Shown piece after piece: positions 26,138 through 34,670 of a stretch of DNA of 64,000 nt. The DNA comes from JBDTDV01 sp039922875 (GTDB lineage: Bacteria; Actinomycetota; Actinomycetes; Actinomycetales; Microbacteriaceae). The stretch lies in assembly GCA_039922875.1 (NCBI GenBank), contig JBDTDV010000067.1:43970-107969 (forward strand), in the 5' to 3' direction. A program made the translations under genes and the position numbers. The notes beneath the pieces are model-generated. The model did no database searches, was not told where the DNA came from, and worked only from the letters and a program-made list of their open reading frames with translations. Each line of letters starts with the position of its first letter. Position 1 is the stretch's first letter.

Positions 26138-26848
26138 ATGGTGTCCCAACGAACAGTTTTAGTCACCGGCGGAAACCGGGGAATCGGTTACGCGATCGCC
26201 CGCGAATTCCTCGGCGCCGGCCACCGGGTCGCGGTCACCGCGCGTTCCGGCGCGGGGCCGGATGGCGCGCTCACGGTGCGAGCCGATGTGACCGACAGCC
26301 ACGCGTTGGATGCCGCCTTTACCGAGGTTGAGGAAACGCTCGGGCCGGTCGAGGTCTTGGTCGCCAATGCCGGGATCACCCGGGACACCCTGCTGATGCG
26401 GATGAGCGAGCAAGACTTCACCCAGGTGCTCGACACGAACCTGGGCGGAGCTTTTCGGGCGGTCAAAAGAGCGTCGCGAGGGATGCTCAAACAGCGATTC
26501 GGCCGGATCGTCCTGATTTCCAGCGTTGTCGGCCTGTACGGCTCGGCAGGTCAAACCAACTATGCCGCGTCGAAAAGCGGCATGGTCGGGTTCGCCCGAT
26601 CGATCACCCGAGAGCTGGGCACCCGTGGCATTACCGCCAATGTCGTCGCGCCTGGTTTCATCCAGACCGACATGACCGATGCACTCCCGCCTGAGCAACA
26701 GGAAGACTATCGCAGGAGCATTCCGGCAGGCCGGTTCGGCACCGCGACAGAGGTGGCACGTACGGTGCTGTGGTTAGCCGGGGACGACGCCGGGTACATT
26801 TCCGGCGCCGTCATTCCGGTTGACGGCGGACTCGGCATGGGGCACTGA
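26138..26848 (+). CDS. fabG: 3-oxoacyl-ACP reductase (FabG-type SDR)
   Basis: 236-residue short-chain dehydrogenase. The NADP-binding TGGNRGIGYAIA (about residue 8), NAG at about residue 87 and catalytic YAASKSG (about residue 148) with Ser upstream (LISSVVG) fit FabG; the C-terminal FIQTDMTD and GAVIPVDGGLGMGH are FabG-like. Expected reaction: NADPH reduction of 3-oxoacyl-ACP in fatty acid elongation. It stands alone here with a leaderless promoter, so another SDR role cannot be excluded. Confidence 0.9.
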   Translation: MVSQRTVLVTGGNRGIGYAIAREFLGAGHRVAVTARSGAGPDGALTVRADVTDSHALDAAFTEVEETLGPVEVLVANAGITRDTLLMRMSEQDFTQVLDTNLGGAFRAVKRASRGMLKQRFGRIVLISSVVGLYGSAGQTNYAASKSGMVGFARSITRELGTRGITANVVAPGFIQTDMTDALPPEQQEDYRRSIPAGRFGTATEVARTVLWLAGDDAGYISGAVIPVDGGLGMGH

Positions 26849-26855
26849 GCGGCGC

Positions 26856-27515
26856 TCAGCCGCGCAGCCCGAGCAATGGCAGGACCTGCGACAGGTCGCA
26901 GCGGTCCATTACGACGTGCGCGTGCGAGCGCACCATCGGCTTTGCATTGAAGGCGACCGATAGCGCGGCCTCTGCCATCATCTGCACGTCGTTTGCGCCG
27001 TCGCCGATCGCGATCGTCTGCGACACCGGGATCCCGGCGTCCGCCGCCCAACGCAGTAAGCTCCGCGCCTTCGCAGCGGCGTCCACAACCGGTCCGGTCA
27101 GTCCCCCGGTCAATGCGTCGTGTTTTACCTCCAGCCGATTCGCCTCGCAGTAATCCAACCCGGCGGCCTCGGCGACGTCGTCCAGGAGTTCATGGAAGCC
27201 TCCAGAGGCCACCCCGACCCTGCCACCGGCACGGTGCACACCGGCCACCAACTCCTCAACGCCGTCGGTCAGCTGAATCCGCTGGGCAACATCGGCGAGT
27301 GCGCACACCGGCAGCCCGATGAGGGTAGCCACTCGCGATCGCAAACTCGCCGCGAAGTCGAGCTCTCCGTTCATCGCCTGCGCGGTGATTTCCGCGACCC
27401 GGTCAAGACTTCCGGCCCGCTCTGCCAGCAATTCGATGGCCTCATCGCGAATCAGGGTGGAGTCCGCGTCCAGGATCACCAAAAAGCGGGCCGACGATGT
27501 TGGTCTCTGCGTCAT
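26856..27515 (-). CDS. serB: Phosphoserine phosphatase
   Basis: 219-residue HAD-family phosphatase completing serine synthesis. The nucleophile motif LDADSTLIRDE (DxDST, about residue 15), the ASGGF motif (about residue 105) and GDGANDVQMM (about residue 170) match SerB. No ACT domain is present. It overlaps the glgC stop by 4 nt and converges with fabG across 7 nt. Confidence 0.93.
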   Translation of the reverse strand: MTQRPTSSARFLVILDADSTLIRDEAIELLAERAGSLDRVAEITAQAMNGELDFAASLRSRVATLIGLPVCALADVAQRIQLTDGVEELVAGVHRAGGRVGVASGGFHELLDDVAEAAGLDYCEANRLEVKHDALTGGLTGPVVDAAAKARSLLRWAADAGIPVSQTIAIGDGANDVQMMAEAALSVAFNAKPMVRSHAHVVMDRCDLSQVLPLLGLRG

Positions 27516-28753
27516 GGAGCGACATGCACTCCCTTGGCGACCACGGTGATGCCGGAGTCGGTCACGGTGAACCCCCTGGCTCGGTCTTGGTCCGGGTCGA
27601 CACCGATCCGCGCGCCGGCCTGGACGACGACATCTTTGTCGAGAATGGCCCTGCCGACGAAGGCGTCTGGCTCAATACGCACCTTGTCGAACACCACCGA
27701 GTCGACCACGTGAGCGCCCGATTCCACCTTGGCCCACGGCCCGAGCACGCTGCGCTCCAGATGCGCGCCGGAGATCACCGAGCCCAGCGAGACGATCGAG
27801 TCGATCGTAGATCCCAGCGCACCCCGGCCGTCACGGACGATCTTGGCCGGCGGCGAATTCAACTGCTGGCTGAAGATCGGCCACTCCCGGTTGTACAGGT
27901 TGAACACGGGGAGCGTCGAGATCAGGTCCTGATGCGCATCGAAGAACGAGTCGATGGTGCCGACGTCGCGCCAGTAATAGCGATCCCGGTCGGTGGCTCC
28001 AGGGACGTCGTTCCTGATGAAATCGTAGACCGCCGCGTCATTGCGCGTGACGAAGTCCGGGATGATGTCACCGCCCATGTCGTGGCTGGAGTCCGGCCGG
28101 TCGGCATCCCTGATCACCGCGTCGATGAGCGCGTCGGCGGTGAACACGTAGTTCCCCATCGACGCAAGTACCTCATTCGGCGAATCCGCAATTCCGATCG
28201 GATCGGTTGGCTTCTCCAGAAAGGCGCTGATCCGATCCGGTCGGTCCCGATCGACCTCGATCACCCCGAACTGGTCGGCGAGCGAAATCGGCTGCCGAAT
28301 GGCGGCGACGGTCGCACCGGCGCCGGACTCGATGTGAGCGTTGATCATCCCGCCGAAGTCCATCCGGTATACGTGGTCGGCGCCGACCACGACGACGATA
28401 TCCGGCTGCTCGTCTCTGAGCAGGTTCAGGCTCTGCAGGATCGCGTCGGCCGAGCCGCTGAACCACCGCTTGCCCAGTCGCTGCTGGGCCGGCACCGAGG
28501 CGACGTAGGAGTTCAGCAGGCCGGACAACCGCCAGGTCTGCGACACGTGCCGATCCAGGCTGTGCGACTTGTACTGGGTGAGCACAACGATCTGGGTCAG
28601 CCGTGAGTTGATCAAGTTCGACAACGCAAAGTCGATCAACCGATACTGTCCACCGAACGGGACGGCGGGTTTCGCGCGGTCCGCCGTCAGCGGCATCAGC
28701 CGCTTCCCCTCGCCGCCGGCCAACACGATTCCGAAAATCTTTTTCGCAGCCAT
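27512..28753 (-). CDS. glgC: Glucose-1-phosphate adenylyltransferase
   Basis: 413-residue ADP-glucose pyrophosphorylase, making ADP-glucose for alpha-glucan synthesis. The N-terminal GGEGKRLMPLTADRAKPA is the nucleotide and activator signature, VVVGADHVYRMDF (about residue 115) holds the catalytic Asp, and a left-handed beta-helix ends the protein. ATG at 28753; TACTGT six bases upstream suggests a leaderless transcript. Divergent from glgA over 46 bp. Confidence 0.96.
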   Translation of the reverse strand: MAAKKIFGIVLAGGEGKRLMPLTADRAKPAVPFGGQYRLIDFALSNLINSRLTQIVVLTQYKSHSLDRHVSQTWRLSGLLNSYVASVPAQQRLGKRWFSGSADAILQSLNLLRDEQPDIVVVVGADHVYRMDFGGMINAHIESGAGATVAAIRQPISLADQFGVIEVDRDRPDRISAFLEKPTDPIGIADSPNEVLASMGNYVFTADALIDAVIRDADRPDSSHDMGGDIIPDFVTRNDAAVYDFIRNDVPGATDRDRYYWRDVGTIDSFFDAHQDLISTLPVFNLYNREWPIFSQQLNSPPAKIVRDGRGALGSTIDSIVSLGSVISGAHLERSVLGPWAKVESGAHVVDSVVFDKVRIEPDAFVGRAILDKDVVVQAGARIGVDPDQDRARGFTVTDSGITVVAKGVHVAP

Positions 28754-28759
28754 GGCTCC

Positions 28760-28765
28760 ACAGTA
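28760..28765 (-). promoter_or_regulatory. -10 element TACTGT, leaderless start of glgC
   Basis: On the minus strand TACTGT ends six bases before the glgC ATG. The 46-bp gap to glgA carries one such element for each direction. Confidence 0.5.
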
Positions 28766-28786
28766 GAGCCACGGGTATGGGTGTAC

Positions 28787-28792
28787 TAGCGT
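28787..28792 (+). promoter_or_regulatory. -10 element TAGCGT, leaderless start of glgA
   Basis: TAGCGT ends seven bases before the glgA ATG at 28800, with no ribosome binding site in between. Confidence 0.45.
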
Positions 28793-28799
28793 TCACGTC

Positions 28800-29984
28800 A
28801 TGCGAGTTGATCTGTTGTCCCGCGAATTCCCACCGGAAATCTACGGCGGCGCCGGCGTTCATGCCGCCGAGCTGACCAAGGCACTGCGCGAGCAGGTCGA
28901 AGTCGTCGTGCGCTGCTTCGGCGCACCGCGTACCGCCGCGGGCGTTTTCGCATACCCGATTCCGGCCGAGTTGGATGGCGCGAATCCGGCCCTGACGACG
29001 CTCGGGGTCGATCTGCAAATGGCCAGGGATGTGGCCGGGGCCGACCTGGTGCATTCGCACACCTGGTACGCCAACGGTGCCGGACATCTGGCCAAACTGC
29101 TGCACGGCCTGCCCCACGTGGTCACCGCGCACAGCCTGGAGCCGCTGCGACCGTGGAAGGCCGAGCAGCTCGGCGGGGGGTACCGGGTCTCCAGTTGGAT
29201 CGAGCGCACCGCCTTCGAGGGTGCGGACGCCGTGATTGCGGTCAGTGGCGGAATGCGCCGCGATATCCTGCGCTGTTATCCCCGGCTGGACGAACAGCGC
29301 GTGCACGTGATCTACAACGGCATCGACCTACAGCGTTGGCGGCCGAACCACGATCCGGAGGCCGTCCGCGCCCTCGGCATCGATCCGGACCGGCCCGCCG
29401 TCGTCTTCGTCGGCCGGATCACCCGGCAGAAAGGACTGCCCTATCTGTTGCGGGCCGCCGCCGCGCTGCCTGCTGACGCCCAACTGATCCTGTGTGCCGG
29501 AGCGCCCGATACCGCCGAGATTCTTGCCGAAGTGACCGCGGGCGTCCGGGCCCTCCAGGAGGAGCGGGACGCGGTGGTGTGGATCGACCGGCTGCTTAGC
29601 CAAAGCGAGTTGACCGCGGTGCTCAGCGCCTCGACCGTGTTCGTCTGCCCATCGATCTACGAGCCACTGGGAATCGTGAACCTGGAGGCGATGGCCTGTG
29701 CCATCCCGGTGGTCGGTACCGCCACCGGGGGCATCCCGGAAGTGGTCGTCGACGGGGTGACCGGCCGATTGGTCCCCATCGACCAGCTGGACGACGGCAC
29801 GGGCACACCGACCGATCCTGATCGCTTCGTCGCCGACCTCGCGGCAGCGATTTCCGAGGTCCTGGCCAACCCTGCCCTCGCGGCCGAGATGGGACGTTCG
29901 GGTCGGCTTCGGGCGGAATCCGAGTTCGGCTGGAGTCGGATCGCCGGTGAAACGCTCGAGGTCTACCGGTCGCTGCTGGCCTGA
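28800..29984 (+). CDS. glgA: Glycogen synthase, actinobacterial GlgA/GlgM type
   Basis: 394-residue GT4/GT5-fold glycosyltransferase using ADP-glucose. LSREFPPEIYGGAGVHAAEL at the N terminus and the donor-site segment PSIYEPLGIVNLEAMACAIP (about residue 283) are diagnostic. In mycobacteria the orthologue (GlgM) makes maltose 1-phosphate for the GlgE pathway, while older annotation calls it glycogen synthase; the sequence alone does not settle which. Pairs with the divergent glgC that makes its donor. Confidence 0.93.
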   Translation: MRVDLLSREFPPEIYGGAGVHAAELTKALREQVEVVVRCFGAPRTAAGVFAYPIPAELDGANPALTTLGVDLQMARDVAGADLVHSHTWYANGAGHLAKLLHGLPHVVTAHSLEPLRPWKAEQLGGGYRVSSWIERTAFEGADAVIAVSGGMRRDILRCYPRLDEQRVHVIYNGIDLQRWRPNHDPEAVRALGIDPDRPAVVFVGRITRQKGLPYLLRAAAALPADAQLILCAGAPDTAEILAEVTAGVRALQEERDAVVWIDRLLSQSELTAVLSASTVFVCPSIYEPLGIVNLEAMACAIPVVGTATGGIPEVVVDGVTGRLVPIDQLDDGTGTPTDPDRFVADLAAAISEVLANPALAAEMGRSGRLRAESEFGWSRIAGETLEVYRSLLA

Positions 29985-29994
29985 TTCGCACCGG

Positions 29995-30000
29995 TAGGCT
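29995..30000 (+). promoter_or_regulatory. -10 element TAGGCT, leaderless start of the ABC ATPase gene
   Basis: TAGGCT ends seven bases before the ATG at 30008; AGAACCC lies between and is not a ribosome binding site. Confidence 0.55.
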
Positions 30001-30007
30001 AGAACCC

Positions 30008-30805
30008 ATGCCCAGCGTTCTCACCTTCACCGACGTGTCCGTTATCCGCGGCGGAACTGCCATCGTGGATGCCGTCGATTGGAATGTGACCGACGACCAG
30101 CGTTGGGTAATCCTCGGTTCTAACGGCGCGGGGAAGACCACCATTCTGCAGATCGCCGCCGCGGCTATGCACCCGAGCCGCGGCACCGCCGCGATTCTCG
30201 GCGAGCGGCTGGGCGCCGTGGATGTCTTCGAGCTGCGCCCGAGGATCGGTTTTGCCTCCACCGCGATGAGCAAGCGAATTCCGCCGACCGAGACGGTCCT
30301 CGACGTGGTGCTGACTGCCGCCTACTCGGTGACCGGCCGGTGGAACGAGCAGTACGAGGGAATCGACATTCGACGAGCCGAGCGGGTGCTGAGCGAATGG
30401 AAGCTCGCGCAGCTGAAGGACCGGAGGTTCGGTGACCTCAGCGACGGGGAACAGAAGCGGGTGCAGATCGCCCGGGCGGTGATGACCGACCCGGAGCTGC
30501 TGTTGCTCGACGAGCCGGCCGCGAGCCTCGATCTCGGGGCCAGGGAAGAACTCGTTCAGCTACTCGGCGGATACGCCAGTGACCCGGGTTCCCCGGCCAT
30601 CGTGATGGTCACCCACCATGTGGAGGAGATTCCGCGCGGATTCACTCATGCCCTGCTGCTGGCAGCGGGAGCGGTGGTGGCCGCCGGGCCGTTGAACGCG
30701 GTTTTGACCGCGGAAAACCTCAGCGCCGCATTCGGGCTCGACATCGAGGTCGCCGAGTCCGACGGACGCTACACCGCCAGAGCCAGCCAAGCCACACCGG
30801 CCTAA
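30008..30805 (+). CDS. ABC transporter ATP-binding protein, substrate unknown
   Basis: 265-residue single ABC ATPase. Walker A GSNGAGKTT (about residue 38), signature LSDGEQKRVQIARA (about residue 145) and Walker B LLLLDEPAASLD (about residue 162) followed by the switch VTHHVEEIP. No permease gene is adjacent, so it may serve a distant transporter or act as a soluble ATPase like the ModF/YbbA-type solitary proteins. Followed by rpmE2. Confidence 0.9.
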   Translation: MPSVLTFTDVSVIRGGTAIVDAVDWNVTDDQRWVILGSNGAGKTTILQIAAAAMHPSRGTAAILGERLGAVDVFELRPRIGFASTAMSKRIPPTETVLDVVLTAAYSVTGRWNEQYEGIDIRRAERVLSEWKLAQLKDRRFGDLSDGEQKRVQIARAVMTDPELLLLDEPAASLDLGAREELVQLLGGYASDPGSPAIVMVTHHVEEIPRGFTHALLLAAGAVVAAGPLNAVLTAENLSAAFGLDIEVAESDGRYTARASQATPA

Positions 30806-30823
30806 CCGTCGGCGCCGGTCTGC

Positions 30824-30829
30824 TAAACT
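30824..30829 (+). promoter_or_regulatory. -10 element TAAACT for rpmE2
   Basis: TAAACT about 45 nt before the rpmE2 ATG, giving a short leader with an AAAGGA ribosome binding site. The in-frame ATG at 30832 is too close to this element and lacks a ribosome binding site. Confidence 0.45.
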
Positions 30830-30873
30830 CAATGGCTGGCCACCGATACGATCATGCACAAAAGGAAACTCTC

Positions 30874-31125
30874 ATGAAGTCCGATATCCATCCGAACTAC
30901 GCACCAGTGGTCTTCCGCGACCTTGCTTCAGGGGTGGCGTTCCTGACCCGCTCCACGGTTGGCAGTGCGAAGACGATCGAGTGGGAAGACGGCAATTCGT
31001 ACCCGGTGATCGACGTTGAGATCTCCTCCGCTTCACACCCGTTCTACACCGGCAAGCAGCGCATCCTGGACTCCGCCGGTCGCGTGGAGAAGTTCAACTC
31101 CCGTTACAAGGGATTCGGCAAGTAA
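30874..31125 (+). CDS. rpmE2: Ribosomal protein L31 type B
   Basis: 83-residue L31 of the B type: it begins MKSDIHPNYAPVVF, has the SHPFYTGKQ segment (about residue 55) and contains no Cys, so it is the zinc-free paralogue of L31. The ATG at 30874 is set by AAAGGAA upstream and by homology. Its last 93 bases are antisense to the end of the convergent exonuclease gene, and its stop codon lies in an 18-bp sequence repeated 30 bp downstream. Confidence 0.95.
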   Translation: MKSDIHPNYAPVVFRDLASGVAFLTRSTVGSAKTIEWEDGNSYPVIDVEISSASHPFYTGKQRILDSAGRVEKFNSRYKGFGK

Positions 31126-31869
31126 CTCGTCGGCACGTAGCCTGTCTGCAAGCAACTCGTCGGCATAGGCCCGTTCTGGCACGGCCCGTTCCGGCCAACC
31201 GCTTTGGCAGGTGAAAGCCGGGTCGTGAGTGCGACGCATGTAGGCCTGGAAGTCGGTGGCCTGCTGCTGGCACCAGCCGATTTGCAACCGGTGCAGTTCG
31301 GCGGCGTCGATGCCTAATTGTGCCGGGTACGCTCGAGCGATGGCCTGAGCTACGCGGCCCGCTGCGATGGCATCCGCTCCGGCATCGTGCGCGTCGGCAA
31401 GATCGACACCGTAAAACAGGCTGGCCGCCGTAAGGGTCCGCTTGCCCTTACGGTATTTGTCGACCGCGCGGTCGATGACCAGCGGGTCGATCACCGGGAA
31501 CGGGTCGGCCAGCGGGGCGATGCCGTGGCGGGTGGCCTCTCGGTTGAGCAGGGTCAGGTCGTACGGCGCGTTGTACGCCACCAGCGCCAGTCCGCGCCGG
31601 AACCCGCTGCGGATGGCGGCAATGATCTCGGCGATGACATCAGCAGCCGCTCGGCCGTTAGCCCTGGCGACCGCTGTGCTGATTCCGTGCACCGCACTGG
31701 CTTGCATCGGGATCTCGATGCCGGGGTCGGCGAGCCAATCCAGACGCTCCAGCACCGAACCGTCGGCATCGATCACTCCGACGTGGGCGCTGACAATGCG
31801 CGCAGTTTCGACATCGACGCCGGTGGTCTCCAGATCGAAGACGGCCAGCCGGTCAAACCAATTGCTCAT
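31033..31869 (-). CDS. DEDDh 3'-5' exonuclease (DNA polymerase III epsilon-like)
   Basis: 278-residue exonuclease of the DnaQ fold. Exo I FDLETTGVD (about residue 10), Exo II with YNAPYDLTLL (about residue 98) and Exo III HDAGADAIA (about residue 160) give the DEDDh set. The final 40 residues are Ala/Leu/Glu-rich with the repeat ADELLADRLRADELLAES, and the last 31 codons lie antisense inside rpmE2. ATG with TACACT six bases upstream, so likely leaderless. Probably proofreading or repair; not the polymerase subunit itself. Confidence 0.9.
   Translation of the reverse strand: MSNWFDRLAVFDLETTGVDVETARIVSAHVGVIDADGSVLERLDWLADPGIEIPMQASAVHGISTAVARANGRAAADVIAEIIAAIRSGFRRGLALVAYNAPYDLTLLNREATRHGIAPLADPFPVIDPLVIDRAVDKYRKGKRTLTAASLFYGVDLADAHDAGADAIAAGRVAQAIARAYPAQLGIDAAELHRLQIGWCQQQATDFQAYMRRTHDPAFTCQSGWPERAVPERAYADELLADRLRADELLAESLVTGVELLHATGGVQDALLAGVERV
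31118..31165. repeat. 18-bp direct duplication at the rpmE2 stop codon
   Basis: GCAAGTAACTCGTCGGCA (31118-31135) and GCAAGCAACTCGTCGGCA (31148-31165) differ at one base and are offset by exactly 30 bp. The first copy spans the rpmE2 stop; in the exonuclease frame the offset adds ten codons and gives the repeated ADELLA. Confidence 0.85.
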
Positions 31870-31875
31870 GCGATG

Positions 31876-31881
31876 AGTGTA
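31876..31881 (-). promoter_or_regulatory. -10 element TACACT, leaderless start of the exonuclease gene
   Basis: Minus-strand TACACT ends six bases before the ATG at 31869. Confidence 0.5.
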
Positions 31882-31920
31882 TGGGCAGCCGGCGACATCG
31901 CCGCCGGCGACAAGCCGAGC

Positions 31921-33630
31921 TTACTTCTGGCCGGGTTCCATGTGCAGCCAGTAGAAGCTCTGGGTACCCAGGGTCAGGCTGAACCGGCCGTCGTCGGCGA
32001 TGGTCGGGAAGCGCCCGCCGCCGAACAGGTCGTACAGCGTGTGCCCGGCGAAGCCCGGTGCATCGATGGTGACCGCGATGGGGTTGTGCGCGAAACTGAA
32101 CACGCACAACACATCCTCCGGTTGGTCGCCGAAGTGCAACCCGGTGCCGGCGTAGGAGCGGACGAACGCCAGCACCGACTCGTGGTCGGTCTGCAGCACC
32201 TGAAGGGAGCCAAGTCCGAAGGTGGGATGAGCCTTTCGCACGTGGATCACGTTGCGGACCCAATGCAGCAGGGAACGTGATTGGGCCAGCTGCGATTCGA
32301 CGTTGATCTGGTTGTAGTGGTAGACCAGCGACTGCACCACAGGCAGGAACAGTTTGCCCGGGTCAGCCGCGGAGAATCCGGCATTGCGATCCGGGGTCCA
32401 CTGCATCGGGGTGCGCGAACTGTCCCGATCGGGCAACCAGATGTTGTCGCCCATTCCGATCTCGTCCCCGTAGTACAGAAACGGACTGCCCGGCAAGGAG
32501 AACAGCAGCGCGTGGGCGAGTTCCATCTCGGCCCTGGAATTGTCCAGCAGCGGCGCGAGCCGGCGCCGGATCCCGATGTTGGCGCGCATCCGTGGGTCGT
32601 AGGCGTACCAGCCGTACATGGCCTGGCGGTATTCCTCAGACACCATCTCCAGGGTCAGTTCGTCGTGATTGCGCAAGAACACGCCCCAGCCGGCACTCTT
32701 CGGGATGTCGGTGGTCTCGGTTAACACATTGATCAGTTCGGCCGCCTGCTGGGAGCGCAACGAATAGAAGATCCGGGGCATCACCGGGAAGTCGAACGCC
32801 ATGTGGCATTCCGGCTCGTCCTCACTACCGAAGAACGCCGCGACCTCACGGGGCCATTGGTTCGCCTCAGCGATCATCACCCGCCCGGGATACTCCAGGT
32901 CGACCATCGCGCGCAGCTTCTTGATGAACTCGTGTGTCGGCGGCTCGCCCTCGCCGTTGCCGTCCTCCGACTCGTAGAGGTATGGGATGGCGTCCAGCCG
33001 AAAGCCGTCCACGCCCATGTCCAGCCAGTACCTGATCACCTCGAACATCGCCTCGTGGACGGCCGGATTCTCGAAGTTGAGGTCCGGCTGGTGGGAGAAG
33101 AATCGATGGAAAAAGAACTGCCGGCGCTCCGGGTCGAATGCCCAATTGGAGTCTTCGGTGTCGATGAAGATGATCCGCATGTTCGGGTACTTCTGGTCGG
33201 TGTCGCTCCAAACGTAGAAGTCGCCGAATTCCCCGTCCGGATGCTCCCTGGACTGCTGGAACCACTCGTGCTGGTCAGAGGTGTGATTGACCGGCAGGTC
33301 GATCACGATCCGCATGTTCCGTTCGTGCGCCTTCGTCACCAGATCTTTGAATTCTTCAACGGTGCCGAACTCGGGCAGGATCGTCGTGAAATCTGAGACG
33401 TCGTAGCCGCCGTCGCGCAGTGGCGAGGTGAAGAATGGCGGCAGCCACAGCGCATCCACCCCCAGCCATTGCAGGTAGTCCAGCTTTGAGATCAGACCCT
33501 GCAGGTCACCTGAGCCGTCGCCGTTCGAGTCGACAAACGACCTGACCATGACCTCGTAGAAGACGGCACGCCGGTACCATTGCGGGTTGAGCGTCAGTCC
33601 TGGCAACTGGATCGGTGCAGTGAAGCTCAC
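31921..33630 (-). CDS. treS: Maltose alpha-D-glucosyltransferase (trehalose synthase)
   Basis: 569-residue GH13 enzyme interconverting maltose and trehalose. The catalytic residues are visible: Asp in GVDGFRLDAI (about residue 212), Glu in MIAEANQWP (about 255) and Asp in FLRNHDELT (about 322). The N-terminal WYRRAVFYEVMVRSF is typical of TreS. GTG at 33630 chosen because AAGGAG sits right upstream; the reading to 33645 lacks a site. There is no fused or adjacent maltokinase. Divergent from the hydrolase gene over 92 bp. Confidence 0.96.
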   Translation of the reverse strand: MSFTAPIQLPGLTLNPQWYRRAVFYEVMVRSFVDSNGDGSGDLQGLISKLDYLQWLGVDALWLPPFFTSPLRDGGYDVSDFTTILPEFGTVEEFKDLVTKAHERNMRIVIDLPVNHTSDQHEWFQQSREHPDGEFGDFYVWSDTDQKYPNMRIIFIDTEDSNWAFDPERRQFFFHRFFSHQPDLNFENPAVHEAMFEVIRYWLDMGVDGFRLDAIPYLYESEDGNGEGEPPTHEFIKKLRAMVDLEYPGRVMIAEANQWPREVAAFFGSEDEPECHMAFDFPVMPRIFYSLRSQQAAELINVLTETTDIPKSAGWGVFLRNHDELTLEMVSEEYRQAMYGWYAYDPRMRANIGIRRRLAPLLDNSRAEMELAHALLFSLPGSPFLYYGDEIGMGDNIWLPDRDSSRTPMQWTPDRNAGFSAADPGKLFLPVVQSLVYHYNQINVESQLAQSRSLLHWVRNVIHVRKAHPTFGLGSLQVLQTDHESVLAFVRSYAGTGLHFGDQPEDVLCVFSFAHNPIAVTIDAPGFAGHTLYDLFGGGRFPTIADDGRFSLTLGTQSFYWLHMEPGQK

Positions 33631-33708
33631 AGTTCTCCTTGTCACCGCGGCAGCGGAATCGCAGGTGTCGTGTCGAGTCTAGGACGGTAAGGCACAAGTA
33701 TCGCCGGA

Positions 33709-33714
33709 TAAACT
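33709..33714 (+). promoter_or_regulatory. -10 element TAAACT, leaderless start of the hydrolase gene
   Basis: TAAACT ends eight bases before the ATG at 33723; no ribosome binding site is present, supporting this start over the longer open frame. Confidence 0.5.
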
Positions 33715-33722
33715 TGACCGCG

Positions 33723-34670
33723 ATGACCGTCACCTCTCCGTTCCACGACCAGCTGAGCCGGATCCCGGTGCGGGCTGCCTCCATCGAGCTGGCCGGACGG
33801 GTCACCAGGTACTGGGAGTATGGCGACCCGGGCGCAGCGGTAACCCTCGTCCTGGTGCACGGTTTCCGCGGCGACCATCACGGCCTCGAGCCGGTGGTGG
33901 CGCAGCTGCCCGGACTGCGGATGATCTGCCCGGACCTGCCCGGTTTCGGGGAGTCGGAGCCGCTTGGCGGCCGGCACGATCTGGCCGGCTACGCCGGCTG
34001 GCTGCGGGCGCTCATCACGAAGCTGGAGATCGAGAAGGATTTCCTGCTCCTGGGACACTCGTTCGGCTCGATAGTGGTCAGTGCCGCGCTGGCTCCCGAC
34101 CCGATCGAGCCGACAGACTATCCGCCGCGCCGTCCAGACCGGCTGATCCTGATCAATCCGATCGCCGCACCGGCGTTGCAGGGACCACGCGGCATCCTGA
34201 CCCGCCTGGCGGTCTTCTACTATTGGCTGGCGTCGATCCTTCCGGACCGGCTCGGCTTCGCACTCCTGCGCAACCGGGTGATCGTCCGGGTGATGAGTAT
34301 GGCGATGGCCAAGACACGGGATCGTTCCCTGCGCGGCTGGATCCACGATCAGCATGACCGCTATTTCAGCGCCTTCTCGGACCGGAAGGTCGTGCTGGAG
34401 GCGTTCCGGGCATCCGTCGGCGCCGACGTCAGCAGCTTTGCGGCCATGATCACCGTGCCCACCTTGCTGATCGCCGCAGAACGGGACGACATCACCGCGC
34501 TGCCGGCACAATATCGCCTGGCCGCCCTGTTCCCGGATGCCACCCTGCGGGTCATTGCGGGCGTGGGGCACCTGATCCACTACGAGGCGCCGGAGCAGGC
34601 CGCGCAATACATCCGCGAGTTCCTCGCCAGCCGGCCAGATCCCTCGGCGAGGCCGGGGGAACCATCGTGA
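33723..34670 (+). CDS. Alpha/beta-fold hydrolase
   Basis: 315-residue alpha/beta hydrolase. Oxyanion-hole LVHGFRGDHHG (about residue 44), nucleophile elbow LLGHSFGS (Ser about residue 113) and catalytic GVGHLIHYEAP (His about residue 285) are present, with DLPGFGESE between. No signal peptide. Its stop overlaps the start of the next gene, a glycosyltransferase, by 4 nt, so the two act as one unit. The substrate is not evident; an ester of a sugar or lipid is a guess from the neighbour. Confidence 0.88.
   Translation: MTVTSPFHDQLSRIPVRAASIELAGRVTRYWEYGDPGAAVTLVLVHGFRGDHHGLEPVVAQLPGLRMICPDLPGFGESEPLGGRHDLAGYAGWLRALITKLEIEKDFLLLGHSFGSIVVSAALAPDPIEPTDYPPRRPDRLILINPIAAPALQGPRGILTRLAVFYYWLASILPDRLGFALLRNRVIVRVMSMAMAKTRDRSLRGWIHDQHDRYFSAFSDRKVVLEAFRASVGADVSSFAAMITVPTLLIAAERDDITALPAQYRLAALFPDATLRVIAGVGHLIHYEAPEQAAQYIREFLASRPDPSARPGEPS

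Noticed and set aside
27497..28606. 369-codon plus-strand frame opposite glgC
   Set aside because: Antisense of a clear glgC; composition typical of a shadow frame.
30832..30873. N-terminal extension of L31 from the ATG at 30832
   Set aside because: No ribosome binding site, too near the -10 element, and the extra 14 residues are unlike L31.
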